From contig CM065178.1 in NCBI GenBank assembly GCA_033026295.1, positions 24,939,781-25,003,780 on the forward strand: a stretch of DNA of 64,000 bases, written 5' to 3'. Source of the DNA: Channa striata. Its lineage: Eukaryota > Chordata > Actinopteri > Anabantiformes > Channidae. The notes beneath the pieces are model-generated. The model was not told the DNA's origin. It saw only the letters and a list, made by a program, of their open reading frames with translations, and did not search any database. A program made the translations under genes and the position numbers. This document shows positions 24,904-36,837 of the stretch, in pieces (positions within the stretch are counted from its first letter, which is position 1; every line of letters begins with the position of its first letter).

Positions 24904-27900
24904 GTCTTAAAAAAAAGCTTCCTGATCCCTAACCTTAGAAGCTTTAAGCTAAAAGCTGGATATGAGACAGAAACAAACATGGAATAGCTTTACAACATAC
25001 AGCCTCTTTCTCATTTCTCATCTTGAAATGTAACACTCTAGACAAACAAAACAAAAAACACTGGAATAGTGCAAAAAAAATTCAAATACAATTTCAGTAA
25101 TAATAGCAGTAAAAGCTGACACAGAAGATGGAAGTGTCCACATTTAGCAGCTCCAAATATTCCCATGCTCTGAATTTGTTGAGTGAAAGGTGATAAGAAA
25201 CATTGTAACACATGTTACACGTGTTGCAGGATGTAAACTGTGTGCAGGTAACGGTAAAACATGTTCTCAAACCCCTTGAAGCAGTTAATAAAAGAGCACG
25301 ACGATTGACGTTCTGTCGGTCTATCAGACCGCGACCCTTCCGAAAAGCGATACATACGATTACTGCATCAAACTACTTCTGACTGTGCGTAATAAGTAAA
25401 ATAGTAATATTCATTTTGAATATAACTTCTAGTAATGAGAAATATAATAGAAACCATCCCAACAGTTTGTGTTGGTACCAGTTACAGAGGCAGGTCTAAT
25501 GCAGAAGTTGGAGGGAGAACTGGGCAACGTGGGACACTTAGGTGTGCAGCTCTGAGTAGATGGCGGTCCCTCTGAAGAATCAACTCCCTCTGCAGGCTGC
25601 TGTGAAAGCTCCTGTTTGTTTCCCATCAGGCTTTTCTCCAGGGAGAGTCGCAGAAGATCCAGCTTCTGGGAGGACTCCTGCACTCGGAATTGAGCCTGAC
25701 AAAGAGACAAAGACTGCTTCATCTGTCTAAACACGGTGCTGTTTGGTGTTGAGGGAGACAAATAATTCTTCGCTGCTTTGAACAAGGCGGCCGGGGGAAG
25801 GTGACGCTCAGATCGAAACTAAACAGAATCCAAAAACCTTATATGAAATTCTTTGTTGCATTAAATTTGTACACCCATAACGATAGATGCATTTGTGCAT
25901 ATGTGACATCAAAATCCACTGACTCCATTACAGTGAATGTATTTTCTGTAAATGAAGAATCATATTTTTTGAAGTAACACTAATGTGAAGCTTTTCTAAT
26001 CAGTTTATATTTGAACCAGCACAAAAACACTGCAGACTTTTTTTCATTGTTCGAAAGAGTTACTGAACATTAGTCTAAATTCACTGGAGATTTTTTTAGG
26101 ATCTAAAGGTTTTATTATAAATTTGTAAAGATTTTTTTGATCAGAAGAGAGCCATGTTCCAAATGTTGCTGTTCAACAGTTTTTTGCAGTACTTTGTTAC
26201 ACACTGAAGACGGCAACTGTGACGTGCCAATTTCCAGAAGGGCTGTTTTTGTCGGGGAGAAAAGATTTTTCTTCAAAGCTTAAAGACACAAAAAATATCA
26301 TTTGAATACTGAGTAATGTGTCCACTGAACACATGCTACTTTAAAATGAGTCCTACCTCAGCGAGTGCCTTCTGGTCCAGCGCTGAAATCCCCTCCAGCT
26401 GCTTTACCACATCTTTGGCCAACACCAAGGCGTCCGTCTCTCTCTGCATGTAGTGCTGCAACTCTGCCAAACGCGCATCCACAGGATTGACAGTGACCGC
26501 AGAGATTCCTGAAAGAAAGAGAAAGAGTGACAGAAAGAACCTCAGGGTGCTAAAAAGTCATTTCAGGTACATCGCCATAGATGACCACTGAAACTGATTG
26601 CTGCAATCGATATTTAGAAAGCTCAAATGAGTGTTTTCTCTGAAAGGTCACTGTGCTCCAGGTAAAGGTCTTAACGTTACATGTTTTATGTGTCTGGCAT
26701 TTAGCTGACACTTATCTAAAATGTATGAAAGCTCTGAAAGGCAAAAATTTTAAAAAACCTGACCTGTGGCTACATTAACCACATGAAACAAGAACTGAAG
26801 AAAAAAACAATTAAATAAAAGGTAATCACTGGGATTCACTGAAACAAATGTATTTTCTCACTTCCTGCTCAAGTCTTTCATAACATTTACAGCTTTAATT
26901 TGAGTCAATTACTGAAACAACATATTCTGTTCTATAGTTATGGGCTCTCTGTATTTTGAATGTTTGCATTGGCCCTCTGAAAGAAAACAGCAGCTTCCTC
27001 ATCTCTATTTTGAGCTTCTTTATCTGTACATAAAAACTGAACAAGCAGCATGTGACCCCAGGTGTCATGTAATCTAATGGATTAACATTAGCTTTTTCAC
27101 ATTTAGCTGCTCCGCAGTTTCACACTTTCCGTCTTTATTAGACACTGATCAAATGTATCTGAATAGTAAGGAAATAAACTGCCTGTCATAGAGACGATGC
27201 CTCCCAGTCCCTGAAGATGACAACATTACAGGGAATGAGTGAGACAAAGGAAACAGGGTTTACAGTTATATACGGAATCATTTTGCGTTTGTTTTATGAT
27301 TCAGATTTAGGAGTCACTATTGCCTCTGTCTCTATTAATCCTGTGAGAGTGGTTTCACTTTCCAAGTTATACAAGAAACACCCACAGAGATGACAGTTGG
27401 CAGGAAGCACGGTTCAACCAATATGGGTTTTTGATACTAGCACTGATATTTCGGAAATGAAATGAACTGAAATCTTCGTAGCTCGGTATGTCTTATCTTG
27501 ACCTTTTTCAAAGCAAACGACCTGTAAGTGTTCACAGGAAACGCTTCACAAACGTAATGTTTTAGTGGGGATATAGAAACTTTAACAAATATTTTCAGTT
27601 CATTATAGCAAGTCAGACTGTACGTCTTTAAGAAAAAGAAGCTGTGGCACACATTACGCATTTATAATGAATTTGATGAATTTTAAAAAATTTTTTTATT
27701 GTATATCTAGATTAACATCAACAGGGAAGAAACAAAACAAAGGCTGGTGACGCTTGCAAAAGCCCAAGAGATGCATATTCATTGTTTCATTCAGAGTTGT
27801 AACAGCTAAAATTTTACCAGGAATTTATGTGCATAACCACGTTACTCCCCCAAAACAAACGTCTTAGTAAACTGTGGTCCTCAAAATAAAAGGACATGGA

Positions 27901-28611
27901 CCTTGGAGAGCAGATTGTTTCACTTGTAGTAAAAAAAACGTTTTAAAATCTGCTGCCAAAAACCAGAACAGATATGACTTTTAAGATTTGTTGAGAGGTG
28001 TTTTCACACGTCAGTTACCAGCCTGAACGGGTTATGAAGAAATTGGGCTTTGGAGGTTTAAAAGTCTAGTTTTCTATCTAAAACTTAAAGCACTTGTATT
28101 ATGATGTTTTCATTTTTGTTTCGGACAGATTTTAGTTTAATAACACTGATTAATCCAGTTTTTTGAAAATCTCACTGTGACCAACAAGCAATAAGTCAAA
28201 GATACTTTGATGTTGCTGCACTTGCTGCTGGTGGGAGTCTGAGGACTGTAAAAGATAATTTCATGCCCCTTTGAGCTCATTTACATACTAAAGTAAGGGA
28301 AACTTTCAGACTATCAAAATCATCACGTTTTGAAAGAGAGAGCTCAAAAGGATATGTAATTTTAAAATCCACATTTTTCACAACCCATCCTTCAACGTGG
28401 GACCCTGTGAGAGGGTCACAGCCCAGGAATCTGACCTCTGTGAGTGGAGCGAGTATGGTTGTCACTGCCATCATTGTTAATAACACTGCTGCCGCCGCCG
28501 CCGCCGCCACTGCTGCCAGCCTGGGTGACTTTGATAATCTGCATTCGGATCAGCTCGATCTTGGAGCGACTATCCTGCAGCATCTGCTGAGCTGTGGACA
28601 GCATCCTGATC
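14761..28611 (-). CDS. pkn3: serine/threonine protein kinase N3 (PKN3), N-terminal exons not found
   Basis: Nineteen exons in transcription order: 28436-28611, 26357-26508, 25479-25695, 23727-23855, 22808-22917, 20382-20525, 19989-20064, 19666-19858, 19291-19426, 18776-equivalent small exon at 18766-18818, 18605-18662, 18430-18521, 17563-17739, 17400-17462, 17246-17322, 16925-17067, 16168-16275, 15576-15656, 14761-14964 (stop 14761-14763). All phases join over about 795 codons. PKNs are Rho-binding, PKC-related kinases. Seen: the second half of HR1b (TAQQMLQDSRSKIELIRMQI), a poly-Gly stretch, HR1c (ending SSQKLDLLRLSLE), a C2-like domain (LDGRVVGLTRW, SWDQRF), a Pro/Thr-rich linker, then the kinase: GRGHFGK loop, YAIKALKK lysine, YRDLKLDN, DFGLCKEG, activation loop TSTFCGTPEFLAPE, and the tail ending FADFDF with the acidic hydrophobic motif. 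The linker words NFATWGHLMMS and the C-terminus favour PKN3 over PKN1/2. The first HR1 and half of HR1b (about 100-150 residues in relatives) were not found up to set. Confidence 0.92.
20575..20655 (+). repeat. remnant of a common fish repeat tail in pkn3 intron
   Basis: The string GCAGCTGGGACAGGCTCCAG followed by CCCCCCGGGACCCTGAA matches the widespread teleost motif 'GGGATAGGCTCCAGC-CCCC-GACCC'. It overlaps the acceptor-side flank of the pkn3 exon at 20382-20525. Confidence 0.5.
21760..21862 (+). repeat. diverged teleost interspersed repeat in pkn3 intron
   Basis: Shows GTGAAGTAAAAGTATAAAGA, repeated AAGTATAAA words and CACTTGAATAAAGTACATGTA, resembling the copy at 13585-13725. Confidence 0.45.
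24697..24903 (+). repeat. TATA/CACA compound microsatellite in pkn3 intron
   Basis: About 200 bases of alternating ATAT and ACAC blocks. It produces spurious Tyr/Ile/Val/Cys-rich reading frames on both strands. Confidence 0.92.
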
Positions 28612-29372
28612 CTGGATAACAACATCACATCAAGAGACAACAAGCTCCACATCATCACTGGGCTTTTCCCCTGGCAAGTCAGCTGGGACGGATGAATGAA
28701 TAGATCCGTACTTTATCATAACAAGTGGCAAGACATGAGGAAATCATCAGTGAGAGTGCTGCACACACAGCTCCTCTCCACACAGGACAAAAAACAAGCA
28801 CAGAAAGGAGACAGGATAAGAGGAACACATTTAAATCAGGTGTAAACAGTATGACTTTGCACTTCACTAACCTCAGGGCGATGCTCTCGCTCCGTGCTGA
28901 GCAAGGACTAATTTGTCATCTTCTGTGGAGGCGGACGAAGGGCTTCTCAGGTTGCACCTATCCACCTTCACTATCCTTGAAACACAACAATTCCCCTGAC
29001 GCTATTGTGTGTGTAAATACACGTACATTCTCTAGCTGAAGGCTGCTCGGACACTGCTCCTACATCTTGGGACCTGGATCACGCAGCCTTTCCTCCTGTT
29101 TGTTTTTGCCTCCTTGCAGCCTCCTCTGCAACACCCCCTTCCTGCTGCATCCTGATCCACCGCTCTGTAACCAACCCCCCCCCTCTCTCTTTATCTCTTT
29201 CAGGGGGATTTCTTTCTGCAGGGGGGGACGGCAGAGTTTCTCTCCTGTGCCAGCACTGCTGTTACCGTTGCTGCTCGTCTAACGGTACTGATCGTCTGCT
29301 CTGGGCTCGGCATTGGCCGCCGCACGACCACATGCTCCTATGCTGTCACCAACCAAAGGACGAACGCGGAGC

Positions 29373-29405
<33 letters not shown>

Positions 29406-30941
29406 CTTCGGGACAAGGCAGATACTAGCCTGCATCATTCAGGAGATGTGTTTAGCCTGCTCCAACAAGAAGAGGGTGTGAAAGTCAGCAATAACAATAT
29501 TGACAGAAGCCAACATGCATCCGGGAGGTGGGAAACAGATCAGCATCTGCTAGCGCACTAAACTTCGGCCTAGACAAGGTTAACAGGCCGTTATTAGCTT
29601 TGTTTATAAAACACAATATGGAAGCTACTTCCCATAACCCCATCAAAAATGCTCCGTTTGTTCAGCACTTTCTGGGCTTGGCTAAATGCATCTGATTGGC
29701 CAATTAGCTCTTGCTCTCCTGCTTCAACTGACATTCAACATGAGCAGCATTAAACAGATGTTTCTGTTGGTTTTTTGTTCTTCTAGTTTGCTGATTATAT
29801 GATCATCCACAGTTCATAGTGTCGCCTGGAGGAGCTTTTCTTTTTAGTTTAGATTATGTCATCGGGTCTTCCATCCGTTTTATGGATGTTGTAGTCTTAG
29901 TTGACCTCATCTGAAGGAGTTGTTTTAGAAGTAGAACGGTATTTTATTATAATTCAATTCAATCGTTAATCAATTAAAGAAAAGCCATTAATACATGGAT
30001 AACCTCATTCAGGCTAATTTTAGGTGCCCTTATAGCAATTAGCAATAATAATACATCCACTAGCATCCTCACTTTAAAACTACGTACGGCAAATACATTT
30101 CCTTAATACTGTAGGTGTGCAAGATATTGGACATAATCACAACAAAACTGTCGTATTAATTCAAACTTTAAAACGAACCTGCACTAACCTGATTTAGCAC
30201 TTAGCTGCTGAACCTGCCGAGTGCGGAATGTCCGACACGAATAAACGCGCATTTTGGCACCAATTGATTTGAACGTCTGTTCATTTGAAGCCGTTTTAAT
30301 ACGAGCCACACTTGAGTGTTGGCAATTTCTCACTTTAGAGGCAAATGACACTTGTTTTTTTAAACATGTCTTTCTCCCCCACAGCAAAGAGCTGCTGGAC
30401 GTAGCTGCGGCCGAACTGTCCCGTTTATTCGGCTTTTTCGCACTTCGCCCGGGACGACGGAGCCGCTTCCCTGCTCACGTTCAGCATCTTTTTGTATGTG
30501 CGCAAGTGCGACTCGGTCCAACTGAAGCTTTGGCCTGACCTGAATAAAGGTGAAGATTTTGTTTCCAAACGTCTCTCGAAATCGCGTGCGCGACCCACAA
30601 ACGCAACAGTTTGAGGTTTCGTTCATTCTGGGGGTAATTTTAACATAAGACACGGCGGTAAATGGGCAAATTGGAGCCGCGCAGTGAGACCTACTTTGAG
30701 AGGCGGAGCTCGCCTCTGCTCCATTCGCCGAGGCGCGTTCGTAATGAAAGGAGCGCGTAAGCGGCGCTTGCTGTGACTTCCTCGCTCCTCGGCAGCTACA
30801 TTGTGTGGAAAGCAGCACGTTGTTGGCTTCTGCACGCTGAACTTTACGCCGAATCAACGTTCTCCTGTTCGGGGAGAAACCGCATTTAAAGCTATTCCGT
30901 ATCTTTTCAGACGTCTGTAAGTTACCCCAGCTTGCGAAAAC
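28612..30941. other. region between pkn3 and set: pkn3 5' side, CTG repeat, set promoter
   Basis: No HR1-coding exon was recognised although the rest of pkn3 must lie in this direction. A possible non-coding pkn3 exon ends at 28871 (splice-donor-like CTGAG|GTTAGTG on the minus strand), but its frame into the next exon contains a stop and no ATG. A CTG run sits at 29374-29403. From about 30190 the sequence becomes CpG-rich, consistent with the set promoter and 5' UTR. The frame of 247 codons on the minus strand across this island is not supported as a gene. Confidence 0.5.
29374..29403 (+). repeat. CTG trinucleotide repeat, about ten units
   Basis: Uninterrupted GCTGCTGCT run located between pkn3 and set, outside any supported coding exon. 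Confidence 0.9.
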
Positions 30942-33665
<2,724 letters not shown>

Positions 33666-34500
33666 GAAATAACATCTACCCAGACCCTCAACCTTCTATT
33701 CCCTGTTTGGTTTTTTTCCACTCATGTTTGGGAGCAAAGGTTTTTTTTTTTTTGTTTTCTTTTGTTTTTTTTTTTTTTTTTTTTTATCCGCGTGTGCTTC
33801 GTTTTCCATTCTGAAGCCTCTTCCCCTGTTGGTGCCATGTTATGTTCTCCTTTGACTCATCTAAGGCCAATGACACTTTGCCCTGAATTGTGAGTACCAT
33901 CCCTGAAGTCATTTAAAAATAATAATAAAAAGTATAAAAATAGAATCAGCACGGCATCCTGAGTAGAATTTGAAGACAATTCACACAGAATTCCTCCTGT
34001 TAAAGGTTGTGTGGTAAATTGACTAAAGCCATGGTGTAGTGACCTAGCACTAGCAAACCTCAATTGTTTTTCCTCCATATTTTTTTCAGTTGGGGCATTG
34101 ATCCCTTGAAAAAGTTATTTTCCCCCCTCTGTGGTTAACGAGTACCAGCTCATTCCTTTGACTTGTAATGTTTAGTGGGCGGGTGGGGGGTGGGATAAGC
34201 TGGGGAGGGGCAGGAGTATGTTGGTTATTGGGGAGAGTGGTTATTTTGACACCATTTCTATGGGACTTTTTTTTTCATTGTATTGTTTTACAGATATCCA
34301 TGAGATTTGAAATGACATTTTTAATAAAGGACAAAATGGAAAAAAACAAGCTTGTAAATTTTGGCCCCCACTGCTTCATGGGTAAAACAAAAACTCTTAT
34401 CTCACAGAATATACAGTAAATCAGTTTGCTTTTCCGCTGGGGGAAAAAAAAAAACTTTTAAATTTGAGGTGTACAACTTGCTTTGTTACAATAATAAAAT
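33666..34500 (+). other. set: set 3' UTR
   Basis: T-rich untranslated region with long T runs at about 33738-33786, an internal AATAAA at 34323-34328 and a distal AATAAA at 34493-34498. The distal signal lies about 120 bases from the stop codon of the converging CULT gene, so the two 3' UTRs probably overlap. Confidence 0.65.
34493..34498 (+). terminator. set: distal candidate polyadenylation signal of set
   Basis: AATAAA followed by TGTGTATACATGTGTGGG, a GT-rich downstream element. Confidence 0.55.
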
Positions 34501-34617
34501 TTACTGTGTATACATGTGTGGGAGTCTTCAAACCAAGTAGGTGCATAGAAAATTATTGTAAAATATGATAAGTAGTTGAAAAGGCAACTGAGATAATCTT
34601 GCAGGCAAAATGTGTCA

Positions 34618-35854
34618 TTAGCTCATGAAGGATTTTGGAGTCACTAGCAGGCTCGAAGCGAAGTCTTCCCTTAATAGCCGGTGGGTGATTAAAGCCAAGA
34701 AGGTGTGATCCGACTCCTCAAATTTGGTTTGGGAGATCGTGTCTGGCCAGTCGCTGGGCTGGAAGGCCCAACCTGTCAGAGGGTCAGAAATGAGAATCCC
34801 CTATCAAACACGCAGCATTTTTATTAACGGGCACCACAATGATAGAAATGGCACCTGGGTGCAAAGGTTTGAGTCTGAAGATGATTATGGTTACTGATCT
34901 GCTTTAAATAAAACTAATATTCTACATTATTTGTGCCACTATTCTTAAAAAGACTTAAGTCCTGACTATAATAATGTGGCATAGATTCTTAAAGATATGT
35001 TGTAGCCTTAAAATATTCTCAAATTGTCAATACCTAAAAAATTTTAAAAAGACCTAAATGAGTATATTAAATAATTGCACAAACACCCAGTGTTTTGTTC
35101 AGATGTTGGATGACTATGTAGAATTACAATCCTGAGGTGTTTAAACGGAGTTAGTAGGAATACTCAATACTTTATTTAAAAAAATGTTGAAGGCTACAAA
35201 CCAGAGAAATTAAACTTTTTTTAATGAGAAAATAGTAAATTTGAAACTAAATTTTGATTGATGAAAAACAAGCTGAAGACAAATTGAAGCATAACTATGT
35301 AGGCTGAATGTTTTCAGCCCATCTATTGACAGCTGCTTTATTCCATAGTCGTGGATCTTTATTAGTTTGTCATATGTACTGAGACAAATGACCGTGTGTG
35401 TCACTCTGGATCACGGTGAAATCAGTTCTCACCCACCTAAATGGGCTTTACACCGGGGACAGGTGGCCACCGTCCACGAGAACCCCTGGAACCAGGAGAA
35501 GTGGTCGCTCGCCGGCCAGTGCGGGGTGACGTCCGCCTTCCTAAACGTGACCACCTCGAACTGGAGGCCGTGGGGGTTTTCGAAGAGCTGCACGGTCACC
35601 CTTCGGCCCCCGAGCAGCGTGTCGTTGCGGCTGGAGAGCGCCAACCGGCTGGGGACAAAGTGGATGCTGGTCCCGACGGCCAGCTCGTGCCCGCACGCCC
35701 TGCACAGTATCAGGGTGTCGGGACTGGTCCCCTCCGCGTCCGCCGCGGCAGCGCACGCCTCACCCGGCTGGTTGGCGGCGGGATACAGGAGGAGAACCAA
35801 GGAGACGTGGAAGACCGTCGCCGTCGGCGGCCACGGGCTCCGTTCGCGTCGCAT
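34618..35854 (-). CDS. predicted secreted CULT-domain protein (cereblon thalidomide-binding-domain family)
   Basis: Two exons on the minus strand: 35437-35854 (ATG at 35854) and 34618-34772 (stop 34618-34620). They join in phase (HLG|WAFQP) to 190 residues. A hydrophobic stretch near residues 13-28 (TVFHVSLVLLLYPAA) looks like a signal peptide. The rest is a single CULT domain: first zinc pair LCRACG, second pair CPRC, and a segment aligning with human cereblon around its ligand pocket (SWFQGFSWTVATCPRC, then GWAF). The three pocket tryptophans and the following Phe are all present. It ends SLLVTPKSFMS. The Lon domain and DDB1-binding region of cereblon are absent, so this is not cereblon itself. 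Lone secreted CULT proteins are known in animals, but their function is not established to my knowledge. It converges on set and diverges from odf2. Confidence 0.88.
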
Positions 35855-36581
35855 TGCTGCTGCGCACGCACATGGACGGCTAACGAGCTAGCTAGCAGCA
35901 GCTTTGTGTGTTTGTGAGGTGGAGCCGTTCGCTCATCGGGCATCAGTCACAAATACATGACGTACGTCGCATGAACATGAGAATTCGCCGAAGAACGTGC
36001 AGTAGATTTCGCTATATGGTGATTAGTGAACTCACAACCCTCAGCCTTAGCTCGTTCTTCAGGCTAATCCTCGGAAGTGCGAGAACAGCAACAGGAAATG
36101 CAGTCATCGCGACCATTTCCTACTGCAACTGCGTCGACTGACCCCGAGAAAAACCCCCGTTGACATTAACTGCCACTGTTTTATTCCATTAAAAGTTATA
36201 CGAGACCCAGCTGAGTTACAGTAGTCGAGCGCAATTTGGATGTAGATGTTACCTGCATGTTGTAGTATTTTCATTTTCTGAAAGCTGATTGGCCGCTTCA
36301 GCTATTTTAAGTAAAAGTCAGCTGGGCAGTATATTTACTGAAGGGCCCTTCACAACACTCCTTTCCTGTTTGTGCTTTTGGAATGTATTGAGTGTATGCC
36401 CAAATGTTCATGATTTATTTTTATTAAGGGGGATTAGACTTGCCGTGGAGTAGTGTGCACGGATGTATCCTAGTACTTCATCCACCTGGTAAACAAGAAC
36501 ATCGAAGTAAACGAACGTCGTTCCCGTTCTTCCAATTCTTGCAACGGTCCCTAAATGCATCACTGCCGGTTACCTTCAGTG

Positions 36582-36596
36582 GTTACCACGAGCAAC
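36582..36596 (+). promoter_or_regulatory. odf2: RFX X-box (GTTACCACGAGCAAC) upstream of odf2
   Basis: Matches the X-box consensus GTNRCC-N(0-3)-RGYAAC exactly, with a three-base spacer, 242 bases before the odf2 start codon. RFX factors drive many ciliary and centriolar genes, which fits odf2/cenexin. Another GGTTACC half-site lies just upstream (about 36568). Confidence 0.65.
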
Positions 36597-36618
36597 GCTT
36601 GTGGAAAACTCGCCTCAA

Positions 36619-36658
36619 CCAATCGCAGCTCGACATATTGCGAATCAGCCAATCGCAG
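36619..36658 (+). promoter_or_regulatory. odf2: paired CCAAT (NF-Y type) boxes, 30 bases apart
   Basis: Two copies of CCAATCGCAG begin at 36619 and 36649. Tandem CCAAT boxes about three helical turns apart are characteristic of NF-Y-bound TATA-less promoters. They lie between the X-box and the odf2 start. Confidence 0.65.
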
Positions 36659-36837
36659 GGGTCGCTTTTTGGAACCGAGTAGCCGTCCGTTCCACAAACC
36701 CACAGTCGGGATTCATCTTGGAAACTTGTACTTTTGCGCGGTGTTTGTGGCTTGTCGGATTGTAGTTTTGGCCTGGGTCGGTATTTCCTGATTCCTAACA
36801 CTAAATGCGAAGACCGTTGAAGTAACGTCTCGAAACA

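Larger units (their letters stand above)
35855..36837. promoter_or_regulatory. intergenic divergent promoter region between the CULT gene and odf2
   Basis: The 983 bases between two oppositely oriented start codons. The left end is GC-rich with GCTAGC words (CULT 5' UTR). The right part contains an RFX X-box and two CCAAT boxes close to odf2. No other gene was recognised. Confidence 0.65.

Noticed and set aside
35367..35917. Two 158-174-codon + strand frames opposite the CULT exon
   Set aside because: The minus-strand frame has the CULT zinc and tryptophan motifs and a phase-correct second exon; the + strand frames are its shadows.
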